DNA of 64,000 nucleotides, taken from the NCBI GenBank assembly GCA_037130455.1, contig JBAXSZ010000002.1, positions 1 to 64,000 on the forward strand, in the 5' to 3' direction. The notes under the pieces were generated by a model, which did no database searches, was not told the DNA's origin, and worked only from the letters and a program-made list of their open reading frames with translations. This stretch comes from CAIMZW01 sp037130455 (GTDB lineage: Bacteria; Actinomycetota; Actinomycetes; Nanopelagicales; Nanopelagicaceae). The position numbers and the translations under genes are program-made. This document shows, in pieces, positions 52,075-60,907 of the stretch. The stretch's first letter is position 1. Each line of letters starts with the position of its first letter.

Positions 52075-54105
52075 GTGAGTGATGCCCAAGCCAAAGTTCG
52101 TTCCGCTCTGGATGCTGCCGTAGCAGCCATCGGAGGAAAACCACGCGTGGGCCAAATGGAAATGGCAGAAGCAGTTGCCAACGCTCTTGCCAATCGACAT
52201 CACCTTTTAGTTCAAGCTGGAACTGGCACTGGAAAATCCTTAGCTTATTTAGTGCCGGCCCTTGCGCACGGAAAAAAAGTGTTAGTGGCCACGGCAACTT
52301 TGGCTTTGCAGCGCCAGCTCGTGGAACGCGACTTACCTAGAATTAAAGTTGCTTTAGAGAAAGAACTCAATCGAGAATTAACCTTTGCGGTCTACAAAGG
52401 CGTTGGAAATTATCTCTGCCTTCAAAAGATGAATAGTTCGGTCGCCGATCCCGACGGCGAAATTCTTTTAGAAATTGGCGCTCTGGAGAAAGATGCACAA
52501 CGATTACGGGCATGGGCAGAAACTCCTGGAATCTCCGGGGATAAGGACGATGCACCTGAAGTAGATCGGCGAGTCTGGTTTGCGAACTCAGTTTCCGGCC
52601 GAGAATGTATGGGAGCTGATGAATGCCCATTCGGCAATCTATGTTTTTCGGCAAATGCCAAAGCCAAAGCACAGAAGGCAGATGTAGTAGTCACCAATCA
52701 CACTTTGCTCGCCATTGAAATCGTAGAGTCGCACCCGATCTTGCCAGAACGTGACGCGGTCATTTTGGATGAGGCGCACGAATTTATGGATCGCACCACA
52801 CAAGCGGTTACCGAAGAATTGACTGTGGGTCGAGTCGAGCGATCTGCAAAAATGGCGAAGAAATATGTACCAGGAAAGATCGCTGACGCCTTTGCGAAAG
52901 CGGCTGACAAGTTTGCAGAGGCAATAAAAGAATTTTCTCAAGATATCCGAACTAATCTGGCGTTGGCGGGAAGATTGCCAGAGTTGCCCGCTCAACTTGA
53001 AGCGCCCATTCGACATGTGAAGGATTCGGCCCAGGCGGTGATTGCCCAAATAAATAAGGATTCAGAAATTCTAGACCCCGACTCCATGGCAGAACGAGTA
53101 CGTGTGAAAGGAGCGGTCAATGAAATCATGCAAATTGCCACAAAGATGCTCCGCCCAGGAAGTTCGCAAGTTCTCTGGTTTGATCAAACTTTTTCCACTC
53201 TTTATCTAGCACCATTAAGTGTTTCTGCCGTACTCCGTGAAAATTTATTAACTCGGACGCCGGTGATTGCAACAAGTGCAACCTTGTCCGTCGGTAAGAG
53301 TTTTGATGCAATCGCCAAGGGCATCGGTTTTGAGGTGGGTGAACCTTCCCGTGTTGGAGAGGATGAAGAAGTATCTGAGTCAGCAGATAACTTTGGCATT
53401 GATCCATCAAATGTTCAGATGCTAGATGTTGGTTCCCCTTTTGATTTTGCCAATCAAGGAATGCTCTACCTGCCGCGCAACATTCCAGAACCTGGTCGCG
53501 ATGGCCCCGCGCCTGAAGCGCTGACTGAACTCGGGGAACTTATTGAGGCCGCAGGGGGCCGAACCCTTGCCCTCTTCTCATCGTGGCGAGGCGTAGAAAT
53601 GGCTGACATTCATCTGCGCAAGGTTTTAGCCGAACTCAAACTTCCCATCATTACCCAAAAACGTGGTGACAGTGTTGGGTCGTTGGTCGATCGTTTTGCT
53701 AAAGAGCCGACCTCAATTCTGCTGGGGACAATTTCGCTCTGGCAAGGGATCGATGTTCCTGGGCCATCTTGTACCTTGGTCGCCATTGATCGCATCCCCT
53801 TTCCAAGACCTGATGAACCAGTCATGAGCGCACGTGCCGCCGCCGCAGATGCCACCGGAGGAAGTGGATTCATGCAGGTCTCCTTGCCTCGAGCAGCGCT
53901 CTTATTGGCGCAAGGTACTGGTCGATTAATCCGATCTACCGAAGATCGAGGCGTAGTTGCCATTTTGGATTCCAGAATTGTGACCAAGCGCTACGGATCA
54001 GTCTTGCTTAATTCCATGCCACCATTTTGGCGAACCAGCGACGGCGTGATTATTCGGGATTCGCTGAAACGGTTACACAGTGAATTTAGCGAGCAAGGTT
54101 TGTAA
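52075..54105 (+). CDS. dinG: DinG/XPD-family ATP-dependent DNA helicase
   Basis: Superfamily 2 5'-3' helicase, 676 aa. Walker A is VQAGTGTGKSLAYLVPAL, motif II DEAH (VILDEAHEFMD), motif VI QGTGRLIRSTEDRG. Four cysteines suitable for a 4Fe-4S cluster are present: YLCLQ, ECMG, ECPF and NLCF. It lacks the N-terminal exonuclease domain of Firmicutes DinG, so resembles the YoaA/DinG branch. Likely acts on R-loops or stalled forks. The 3' end overlaps the NUDIX gene by 33 bp. Confidence 0.93.
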   Translation: MSDAQAKVRSALDAAVAAIGGKPRVGQMEMAEAVANALANRHHLLVQAGTGTGKSLAYLVPALAHGKKVLVATATLALQRQLVERDLPRIKVALEKELNRELTFAVYKGVGNYLCLQKMNSSVADPDGEILLEIGALEKDAQRLRAWAETPGISGDKDDAPEVDRRVWFANSVSGRECMGADECPFGNLCFSANAKAKAQKADVVVTNHTLLAIEIVESHPILPERDAVILDEAHEFMDRTTQAVTEELTVGRVERSAKMAKKYVPGKIADAFAKAADKFAEAIKEFSQDIRTNLALAGRLPELPAQLEAPIRHVKDSAQAVIAQINKDSEILDPDSMAERVRVKGAVNEIMQIATKMLRPGSSQVLWFDQTFSTLYLAPLSVSAVLRENLLTRTPVIATSATLSVGKSFDAIAKGIGFEVGEPSRVGEDEEVSESADNFGIDPSNVQMLDVGSPFDFANQGMLYLPRNIPEPGRDGPAPEALTELGELIEAAGGRTLALFSSWRGVEMADIHLRKVLAELKLPIITQKRGDSVGSLVDRFAKEPTSILLGTISLWQGIDVPGPSCTLVAIDRIPFPRPDEPVMSARAAAADATGGSGFMQVSLPRAALLLAQGTGRLIRSTEDRGVVAILDSRIVTKRYGSVLLNSMPPFWRTSDGVIIRDSLKRLHSEFSEQGL

Positions 54106-54534
54106 CGTGGGCCAAGTCTTTGCGAAACTGGGATGAAGATTCTTCTCACCCACTTGCGAAATTTCAACCCACTCCACTTGAAGTGACTCGGCATTCATTT
54201 CATGGGCAATGAGCTGGGAATCAGCTGATGCGATTACAGTGTCGTATTGCCAGTTTCCGTGATTGTCGGTAAAAGTGTGAAGTGGTTTTACGAATTCACT
54301 CACGATTCCGATTTCTTCCACCGCTTCTCGAAGCGCGGCTTCAATAATGGTTTCGTGAGAATCTTTCGCGCCTCCGGGTATTCCCCAAGTGTCACCGTTG
54401 TGGACCCAAGGGGCGCGGTGCTGCAACAGAATTGTTCTGTCCCGCAATAAGAGCACGCCAGCGGCTCCAAATAAGCCCCAATGTTTTTGCCCACAATGGC
54501 ACTCAATCCAGCCATCACCATCTCGGGAAGTCAT
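54073..54534 (-). CDS. NUDIX hydrolase
   Basis: Nudix pyrophosphohydrolase of about 153 aa. The Nudix box lies in GGAKDSHETIIEAALREAVEEIGI, matching Gx5Ex7REUxEExGU, and follows WGIPGGA. An N-terminal CHCGQKHWGLFGAAGVLLL is typical of the actinobacterial branch beside DinG. ATG 54534 was chosen as it begins just before the conserved part; the frame extends to 54771 but overlaps the divergent PKD gene. Substrate unknown. Confidence 0.85.
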   Translation of the reverse strand: MTSRDGDGWIECHCGQKHWGLFGAAGVLLLRDRTILLQHRAPWVHNGDTWGIPGGAKDSHETIIEAALREAVEEIGIVSEFVKPLHTFTDNHGNWQYDTVIASADSQLIAHEMNAESLQVEWVEISQVGEKNLHPSFAKTWPTLQTLLAKFTV

Positions 54535-54618
54535 AGGGCTAGCGTGGCACGAAAGTGCGAAAAATGTATAACGTTTGCTTATCCACAGCTTCGTGCTCCG
54601 GTGGGGGAAAAAGCATTC

Positions 54619-55428
54619 GTGAAGATTATGGTTCTTTGCGTGAATAAATTTCGTTGCAGCGTTCTTGGCTTCGCACTTGTCATCAATCACCTGCTCACTC
54701 TTTCCGGTGCCAGCGCCGTGACCGACTGTGCATCTAAGGCATGTGTGAGCGTCACAACTGATCCAGCTCATGGCGGCATCATCATTTCCGCGGTACAGAA
54801 TTCTCCAGGTTCGGTGGTGGCGCCTGTAGTGACCCCACCTCTGGTGAAAAAAGTGAAACGAATATTCCGGCGCCCGACGGTAACGATGCCAAAGCCAAAG
54901 CGCATTATTAAAGTAAGTGTCACAAAGCCGAAGGTTGCTTCAGTTGCACGAAAAGTCAGTGCGATTAAACCTACTCCTTCGCAGAGCTTTGCTCCGAAAG
55001 TGGTTGCCGCCGTCTCCTTAAGCGATACCTTGACTGCGCTCCTTCCCGGACGAAATATTGTTTATGTTCCCAATCCGATCGCATTACCAGGCATTCCCGT
55101 GTATTTCTGGACTGACTCCACTGATATCTTTACGACCGCCACCACAATTCTGGGAATTGCCGTTGGTGTTTCACTTCAACCTAGTTATACCTGGAATTTC
55201 GGCGATGGCTCAGCATCGACAACAACCAGATCTTCCACTATCTATCCCAATATCGGTCTGGCCCACACCTATGCAAGAAGCGGTTCATACACCATTTCAT
55301 TAGTCATATCCTGGGCAGGTTCGTGGAGTGCAGAGGGCAACGTTTTTCCGGTCCTGGGCAATGCCATCATTCAAAATACTTCAACTACTATCCAAGTGAA
55401 AACTGCACCTACTGCCTACCTCCACTAG
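54619..55428 (+). CDS. Secreted PKD-domain protein
   Basis: Secreted protein of about 269 aa. A hydrophobic stretch (VLGFALVINHLLTLSGASA) forms a signal peptide. The middle (roughly residues 70-130) is a basic Lys/Pro/Val-rich linker (VKKVKRIFRRP, MPKPKRIIKVSVTKPKV). The C-terminal PKD domain contains YTWNFGDGSAST and HTYARSGSYTISLVI, the usual WxFGDG...Y pattern. It may be wall- or surface-associated. Start is uncertain: GTG 54619 has GGGGGA upstream; ATG 54628 and GTG 54640 are in frame. Function unknown. Confidence 0.7.
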   Translation: MKIMVLCVNKFRCSVLGFALVINHLLTLSGASAVTDCASKACVSVTTDPAHGGIIISAVQNSPGSVVAPVVTPPLVKKVKRIFRRPTVTMPKPKRIIKVSVTKPKVASVARKVSAIKPTPSQSFAPKVVAAVSLSDTLTALLPGRNIVYVPNPIALPGIPVYFWTDSTDIFTTATTILGIAVGVSLQPSYTWNFGDGSASTTTRSSTIYPNIGLAHTYARSGSYTISLVISWAGSWSAEGNVFPVLGNAIIQNTSTTIQVKTAPTAYLH

Positions 55429-55505
55429 TTTTCCCCAGCCTAGGTTTTCAACAGGCGGGGGAGCTGGGTAAATTCTTAGCGAGCGCTTCAACGAATATTT
55501 CGCTC

Positions 55506-56498
55506 ATGACAACTTTAACTTCTCCCGATGATTTATTGATAGCAGTTCCATTCCTTGTTGGGTATCACCCAGAAAACTCTTTGGTTCTCATCTCACTCTG
55601 CGATGGAAATATTGGGATGGCAATGCGTATTGATTTCCCTCGAGATGCAGATCCGGATCAGATGGATTCACTGGCATCTCACTTAGTTCGTGAGAAAGCA
55701 GATGCCGCCATGGTGGTTGCGTATCTTCCCAATGAAATCTCCGACTGCGAATATCTGATGGCGCCTTTAACTGAAGCGATTGAAATGCGCGACATCGCAG
55801 TCCGCGAATTTCTCCAAGTTCACCAACTTCGTTGGCGCTCATTGATCTGTTCCGATAAGAGTTGCTGTCCACCTGGAGGTTCCCCGCTTCCCGATATCAA
55901 TAATTCTCGGGTCGCCGCCGAACAAGTGTTAAAGGGTCGCCGCTTGCCGTATGTTGATCTGGAGCACTTGAAGGATTCGATGACTTCCTTTCCGCCTAAT
56001 GAAAAATTGAAGCGGAAGATCGAAAAGGTTGCGAAGATTGATTATGAATCAACAGAGGTAATAGATAAGCAACGCGAAGGAGCGTTGGCAGTTACCGATC
56101 TCTTTCATCAATTTCGAACTTTAGGTTCATGCAGTGACGAAGGGTTGATCGCACTTGTCTTGGTCAGGCTCCAGGATTTGCAGGTACGAGATTATGCAAT
56201 GGGCATAACAGATTCCGAGAAAATTGACCTTCTGGCCTCGATGTGGCTTTGGCTAGTGAAAACCGCACCAATAGGTTATGTCGCCCCAGTAGCCACCTTA
56301 TTGGCAGCGACCGCTTACGAAAATGGTGACGGTGCCTTCGCTGCGCGAGCTTTAGACCGGGCCTTTGAAGATGACCTCACTTACCCACTGGCTAAATTGC
56401 TTCGCCGAGTCTTTGCCGCAGGTTGGCCACCAGAAAGCTTTGCTCAGATGAGGGCTGATCTTCATCCTAGAATCTGTGCCACCTTGTTTGCCGACTAA
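55506..56498 (+). CDS. DUF4192 domain-containing protein
   Basis: Actinobacterial DUF4192 protein, 330 aa. N-terminal SPDDLLIAVPFLVGYHPENSLVLI is the family signature, and DLEHLKDSMTSFPP with a C-terminal helical part follows. Function unknown. No signal peptide or membrane segments. ATG 55506 was chosen because it begins just ahead of the conserved region; AATATT lies 6 nt upstream, an imperfect leaderless-type -10 box. Confidence 0.88.
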   Translation: MTTLTSPDDLLIAVPFLVGYHPENSLVLISLCDGNIGMAMRIDFPRDADPDQMDSLASHLVREKADAAMVVAYLPNEISDCEYLMAPLTEAIEMRDIAVREFLQVHQLRWRSLICSDKSCCPPGGSPLPDINNSRVAAEQVLKGRRLPYVDLEHLKDSMTSFPPNEKLKRKIEKVAKIDYESTEVIDKQREGALAVTDLFHQFRTLGSCSDEGLIALVLVRLQDLQVRDYAMGITDSEKIDLLASMWLWLVKTAPIGYVAPVATLLAATAYENGDGAFAARALDRAFEDDLTYPLAKLLRRVFAAGWPPESFAQMRADLHPRICATLFAD

Positions 56499-56507
56499 GA
56501 TAATTAC
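56496..56507 (+). promoter_or_regulatory. Leaderless-type -10 box (TAAGAT) for ald
   Basis: TAAGAT at 56496-56501 lies 6 nt before the ATG at 56508 and shares its first three bases with the DUF4192 stop codon. Confidence 0.5.
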
Positions 56508-57590
56508 ATGATCGTAGGTATCCCAAAAGAGATTAAGAATAATGAATTTCGAGTTTCTGCCACACCATCAGGAGTACATGCCCTGGTAGGTAATGGACAT
56601 AAAGTTCTGATTCAAAGTGGCGCTGGCTTAGGTTCGTCGATAACGGACCAGGACTATGAAAAGGCCGGCGGTGAAATCGTGGCCACCGCTGAACAGGTGT
56701 GGGAACGAGCCGATCTCATTGTAAAAGTGAAAGAACCGATTGCTGCGGAATATCCATTAATGCGAAAAGGACAAATTCTCTTTACCTATTTGCACTTAGC
56801 CGCTTCTCGAGAATGTACTGAAGCCATCATCGCAAGTGGTACAACTGCTATCGCCTATGAAACTGTAGAAATCAATAAGCAACTTCCTTTACTTGCTCCA
56901 ATGAGCGAAGTCGCCGGCCGTATGTCGATTCAAGTAGGGGCAGCGTCCTTGCAAAAAAGCGCAGGTGGACGAGGCGTCCTATTGGGCGGAGTGCCCGGTG
57001 TGCGCCCAGCGAAAGTTGTCATCTTAGGTGGAGGTGTTGTCGGTGTTGCGGCCGCAACAATCGCGCATGGAATGCGAGCAGATGTTTCGATACTGGATTT
57101 AGATCTCAATCGACTTCGCGAGATCGATAATCTTTTTGCCGGCCAAGTTCGCACACTTGCATCTTCACCCTATGAGATTGAAAACCAACTCCTGGAAGCG
57201 GATTTGGTCATTGGAGCAGTTCTCGTTCATGGTGCTAAAGCGCCTCGACTGGTGACCGACGCCTTGGTTGCTCGAATGAAACCCGGCAGCGTCTTGGTGG
57301 ATGTCGCCATCGATCAAGGCGGTTGTTTTGAAGGGTCACGTGCAACGACTCATTCGGATCCAACTTTCGCGGTTCACAACAGCCTTTATTACTGCGTGGC
57401 GAATATGCCAGGTGCGGTTCCATCCACTTCTACAGCTGCCCTTTCAAATGCCACGATTCGCTATGCCATTGCCTTGGCAAATAAAGGTTGGGAACGCGCC
57501 TGTGCCGATGACCCGGCTTTAGGGGCCGGGCTCAATGTCCATGAAGGAAAGATTTACTATCCTGCGGTTTCGGCCGCCCACGGGCTTTAA
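56508..57590 (+). CDS. ald: Alanine dehydrogenase
   Basis: NAD-dependent L-alanine dehydrogenase, 360 aa, interconverting alanine and pyruvate plus ammonia. N-terminal MIVGIPKEIKNNEFRVSATPSGV, substrate-binding KVKEP and YLHLAA, and the Rossmann motif VVILGGGVVGVAAATIAHGM are diagnostic. SEVAGRMSIQVGA is typical. It is followed by glnA, so the two form a nitrogen-handling pair; a Lrp-type regulator is not adjacent. Confidence 0.95.
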   Translation: MIVGIPKEIKNNEFRVSATPSGVHALVGNGHKVLIQSGAGLGSSITDQDYEKAGGEIVATAEQVWERADLIVKVKEPIAAEYPLMRKGQILFTYLHLAASRECTEAIIASGTTAIAYETVEINKQLPLLAPMSEVAGRMSIQVGAASLQKSAGGRGVLLGGVPGVRPAKVVILGGGVVGVAAATIAHGMRADVSILDLDLNRLREIDNLFAGQVRTLASSPYEIENQLLEADLVIGAVLVHGAKAPRLVTDALVARMKPGSVLVDVAIDQGGCFEGSRATTHSDPTFAVHNSLYYCVANMPGAVPSTSTAALSNATIRYAIALANKGWERACADDPALGAGLNVHEGKIYYPAVSAAHGL

Positions 57591-57690
57591 ACCCCACCAA
57601 GGGCCTAGGTTTAGGCGGGAAACTGGTCCATTCGCTTGATTTCCTGGCGGAGTTAACACTGCCGTAATGCGCGATTGGCAGGATGGTCTC

Positions 57691-58995
57691 ATGAGTGAAG
57701 AGATTTCGCGCCAAGAAGAGTTTGTTCTGCGCACCCTTGAAGAGCGAAGCATCCGATTTGTGCGGCTGTGGTTTACCGATGTGCTCGGCTTCCTCAAGTC
57801 GGTAGCAATCGCGCCGGCTGAGCTAACTGGGGCCTTCGAAGAAGGAATTGGTTTTGATGGATCGGCCATCGAAGGATTTGCTCGAGTAACCGAGTCCGAT
57901 ATGTTGGCAAAGCCCGATGCCGCCACTTTCTCCATTTTGCCGTGGCGGACTGAATCTCCGGGCGCGGCTCGAATGTTCTGCGATATCGCCATGCCCGATG
58001 GAACCCCTTCCGATGCCGATCCCCGAAATGTTCTCAAGCGAACTTTGAACAAGGCCGCTGAATTAGGTTTCACTTGTTATACCCATCCAGAATTGGAATT
58101 CTTTTTATTCGCCGGCCCTCCGCTACCAGGTCAGATTCCCACGCCAGTTGATTCGGGTGGTTACTTTGATCAGACTCCAGCTGCTGTGGGTCACGACTTT
58201 CGCCGGCAGGCAATCACCATGTTGGAAGCGATGGGCGTCTCGGTGGAATTTAGCCATCATGAAGCCGCTCCAGGTCAACAGGAAATTGATCTTCGTTATG
58301 CCGATGCGCTGAGCACCGCAGATAACATCATGACTTTTAGGCATGTGGTGAAAGAAGTAGCTCTCGATCAAGGCTTCCACGCCTCCTTTATGCCCAAACC
58401 TTTCACCGAGTTTGCTGGTTCGGGAATGCATACCCACTTTTCGCTCTTTAAAGGAGAAGAAAACGCTTTCTATGAAGCTGATGCCGATCACAACCTTTCG
58501 GCAACAGGACGGGCATTTATTGCTGGAATATTGAAGCATGCTCGCGAATTTACGGCGATCACCAATCAGTGGGTTAATTCATATAAGCGCCTTACTGGTG
58601 GCGGTGAAGCTCCATCTGTTGTTTCGTGGGGACATAACAATCGTTCGGCTTTGGTTCGGATTCCGGCTTATAAGCCGCGGAAAGAGAACTCAACTCGGGT
58701 CGAGGTGCGCTCGCCAGATTCGGCTTGTAATCCTTACCTCGCCTTTGCCGTGATTATCGCCGCAGGCCTTAAGGGAATTGAGGCTGGCTACGAGCTAGTG
58801 GATTCAGAGAACCCAGAGTCACTTCCAACAAACTTGGATGAGGCAATTTCTGCGATGGAGAAAAGTGATTTGGTTCGGGAAACTCTCGGGGAGAGCGTCT
58901 TTGAGTACGTTTTGCGGAATAAACGGGCCGAATGGGCTGAATATCGCCGTCAAGTGAGCGCATTTGAGTTAGATAGATATTTGCCCGTTCTGTAA
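57691..58995 (+). CDS. glnA: Glutamine synthetase, GlnA2-like (type I)
   Basis: GSI enzyme of 434 aa, closest in outline to the actinobacterial GlnA2 group: EEFVLRTLEERSIRFVRLWFTDVLGFLKSVAIAPAEL and GFDGSAIEGFARVTESDM. The active site has PELEFFLF, SGMHTHFSLF and RLTGGGEAPSVVSWG (ATP/Glu binding); RVEVRSPDSACNPYLAFA is typical. It is shorter than the ~470-aa GSI-beta and has no recognised adenylylation-site tyrosine motif. ATG 57691 has AGGATGG upstream; ATG 57667 is in frame but less supported. Confidence 0.93.
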   Translation: MSEEISRQEEFVLRTLEERSIRFVRLWFTDVLGFLKSVAIAPAELTGAFEEGIGFDGSAIEGFARVTESDMLAKPDAATFSILPWRTESPGAARMFCDIAMPDGTPSDADPRNVLKRTLNKAAELGFTCYTHPELEFFLFAGPPLPGQIPTPVDSGGYFDQTPAAVGHDFRRQAITMLEAMGVSVEFSHHEAAPGQQEIDLRYADALSTADNIMTFRHVVKEVALDQGFHASFMPKPFTEFAGSGMHTHFSLFKGEENAFYEADADHNLSATGRAFIAGILKHAREFTAITNQWVNSYKRLTGGGEAPSVVSWGHNNRSALVRIPAYKPRKENSTRVEVRSPDSACNPYLAFAVIIAAGLKGIEAGYELVDSENPESLPTNLDEAISAMEKSDLVRETLGESVFEYVLRNKRAEWAEYRRQVSAFELDRYLPVL

Positions 58996-59004
58996 CCGAA
59001 GCGA

Positions 59005-59016
59005 TAATCTTCGACC
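59005..59016 (+). promoter_or_regulatory. Leaderless-type -10 box (TAATCT) for the leucine leader
   Basis: TAATCT at 59005-59010 lies 6 nt before the leader-peptide ATG at 59017, so the leader peptide would be translated from the first base of the mRNA. Confidence 0.6.
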
Positions 59017-59070
59017 ATGCGCAGCATTAAGGTCTCACTCCTCCTTCGCTGCCGCGACGGGGCCAATTAA
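59017..59070 (+). CDS. Leucine leader peptide of leuA
   Basis: 17-residue leader peptide MRSIKVSLLLRCRDGAN. Three consecutive Leu codons (CTC CTC CTT, 59038-59046) and the ending LLLRCRDGA match actinobacterial leuA leader peptides. The stop codon lies in the loop of the following hairpin. A ribosome stalled at the Leu codons would cover the hairpin's left arm (from 59052) and relieve termination; this is the standard attenuation logic applied here as inference. Confidence 0.85.
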   Translation: MRSIKVSLLLRCRDGAN

Positions 59071-59088
59071 CCGGTCCCCTCGTCGCGG
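59052..59088 (+). terminator. Attenuator hairpin in the leuA leader
   Basis: CCGCGACG (59052-59059) pairs with CGTCGCGG (59081-59088), extended by GGG-CC with GG-CCC across small bulges. A second pairing, GGGTTTGG near 59088-59095 with CCAAACCC near 59110-59117, could be the alternative conformer. AAGGAG before ATG 59142 is the leuA ribosome-binding site. Confidence 0.7.
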
Positions 59089-59141
59089 GGTTTGGTTGTG
59101 CCGGTAAACCCAAACCCAACCGCGAGTTTTAAGGAGCAACC

Positions 59142-60881
59142 ATGAATTTTCCACAGCAAATCCCAAGTGCAATGCCAATACACCGCTACGCACCTTTCAT
59201 CCCAGTAGATCTCACCGATAGAACCTGGCCGACGGTGCAAATTTCGAAAGCACCACAATGGTGCTCGGTCGATCTTCGCGATGGCAACCAAGCCTTGATT
59301 GATCCCATGGATGCCAATCGAAAAATGGCCATGTTTAAACTCTTGGTGAAGATGGGCTACAAGGAAATCGAGGTCGGGTTTCCTTCGGCAAGTCAGACCG
59401 ATTTCGATTTCGTCCGAAAGATTATTGAAGAGGACTTGATTCCCGACGATGTCGTCATTCAGGTACTAACTCAAGCGCGTGAGGGCTTGATTCGTCGAAC
59501 CTACGAAGCAATCAAAGGTTCAAAGCAGGCGGTAGTTCATTTGTATAACTCCACATCTACTTTGCAACGAAGAGTTGTTTTTGGATTAGATAAAGAAGGT
59601 ATTAAGAAGATCGCAACAGATGGTGCCGAACTGTGTCTTCGATTGACCGACACGGTTCCTGGAACAGTTGTGTCATTCGAATATTCTCCAGAGTCCTACA
59701 CAGGCACTGAACTTGAATTCGCCGTCGATGTTTGTAACGCTGTGAATGGAATTTGGCGCCCTACGCCTTCGTGGAAGAGCATCGTGAATCTTCCTGCGAC
59801 TGTGGAAATGGCGACCCCCAATGTGTATGCCGATTCGATTGAATGGATGCATCGCAATCTTGCTTACCGCGACTCATTAGTTTTGAGTTTGCATCCTCAT
59901 AATGATCGAGGCACCGGAGTTGCTGCCGCCGAATTGGGTTATATGGCCGGGGCGGACCGAATTGAAGGAACACTCTTTGGAAATGGTGAGCGGACGGGAA
60001 ATGTATGTCTGGTGACGTTAGGTCTGAATCTATTTAGCCAAGGTATCGATCCACATATTGATTTCTCTGATATTGATGATGTACGCCGAACTGTTGAATA
60101 TTGCAATCAACTTCGGGTTCCAGAGCGCCATCCTTACGGTGGAGATCTGGTTTTTACCGCTTTTTCTGGATCCCACCAGGATGCCATTAAGAAGGGCTTT
60201 GAGCATTTGGAGCGAGATGCCAAAGCAGCAGGAAGAACCGTGGATCAGCACACGTGGGCTGTCCCTTACTTGCCCATTGATCCGAAAGATATTGGCCGCT
60301 CCTACGAAGCGGTTATTCGAGTGAATAGTCAGTCTGGCAAAGGTGGAGTTGCCTATTTGATGAAGAATGAACATCATCTAGATTTGCCCCGAAGGCTGCA
60401 GATTGAATTTAGCCAGGTAGTGCAATCAAAGACGGATGAAGAGGGCGGCGAGATTTCGGCAGATGCACTTTGGGAGATTTTCGTCGATGAGTACCTTCCT
60501 TCCAAGCTTCGACCTTGGGGTCGGTTCCGTTTAGATGGGCTTTCCCAATCTTCACATCTGGATGAAGATGTTCAACTGCAAGTGGAACTTTCGGATTCTG
60601 GAAATGTGCAGTCGTTGCGTGGCACTGGCAACGGCCCCATCGCAGCATTTGTTGACATCATGAATTCCCATCTGGAACCGATGAAAATTCGAGTTCTGGA
60701 TTACTACGAACATGCCCTCTCTGCCGGGGGAGATGCCAACGCAGCGGCCTACCTTGAATGCGAAGTTGGAGATCGAGTCTTCTGGGGCGTTGGAATTGAC
60801 CCAAGTACCACCACTGCTGCACTTAAGGCAGTCATCTCTGCAGTTAATCGCGGACTCCGCCAGCAAATCACCGTCCAATAG
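59142..60881 (+). CDS. leuA: 2-isopropylmalate synthase
   Basis: First committed enzyme of leucine synthesis, 579 aa. HMGL-like barrel domain: WCSVDLRDGNQALIDPMD, KEIEVGFPSASQTDFDF, the metal His pair in LSLHPHNDRGTG, and GNGERTGNVCLVTL. The C-terminal LeuA dimer/allosteric domain starts near residue 440 and should bind leucine. Length is typical of the long actinobacterial LeuA. Expression is controlled by the upstream leucine attenuator. Confidence 0.97.
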   Translation: MNFPQQIPSAMPIHRYAPFIPVDLTDRTWPTVQISKAPQWCSVDLRDGNQALIDPMDANRKMAMFKLLVKMGYKEIEVGFPSASQTDFDFVRKIIEEDLIPDDVVIQVLTQAREGLIRRTYEAIKGSKQAVVHLYNSTSTLQRRVVFGLDKEGIKKIATDGAELCLRLTDTVPGTVVSFEYSPESYTGTELEFAVDVCNAVNGIWRPTPSWKSIVNLPATVEMATPNVYADSIEWMHRNLAYRDSLVLSLHPHNDRGTGVAAAELGYMAGADRIEGTLFGNGERTGNVCLVTLGLNLFSQGIDPHIDFSDIDDVRRTVEYCNQLRVPERHPYGGDLVFTAFSGSHQDAIKKGFEHLERDAKAAGRTVDQHTWAVPYLPIDPKDIGRSYEAVIRVNSQSGKGGVAYLMKNEHHLDLPRRLQIEFSQVVQSKTDEEGGEISADALWEIFVDEYLPSKLRPWGRFRLDGLSQSSHLDEDVQLQVELSDSGNVQSLRGTGNGPIAAFVDIMNSHLEPMKIRVLDYYEHALSAGGDANAAAYLECEVGDRVFWGVGIDPSTTTAALKAVISAVNRGLRQQITVQ

Positions 60882-60894
60882 CGCTATTTACCAT

Positions 60895-60907
60895 TACCGT
60901 GTGACCC
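60895..60907 (+). promoter_or_regulatory. Leaderless-type -10 box (TACCGT) for recO
   Basis: TACCGT at 60895-60900 lies 7 nt before the GTG at 60908; no ribosome-binding site. Confidence 0.5.

Noticed and set aside
54535..54771. N-terminal extension of the NUDIX frame by 79 residues
   Set aside because: The extra residues have no Nudix-family likeness and would lie antisense to the PKD gene's signal peptide.
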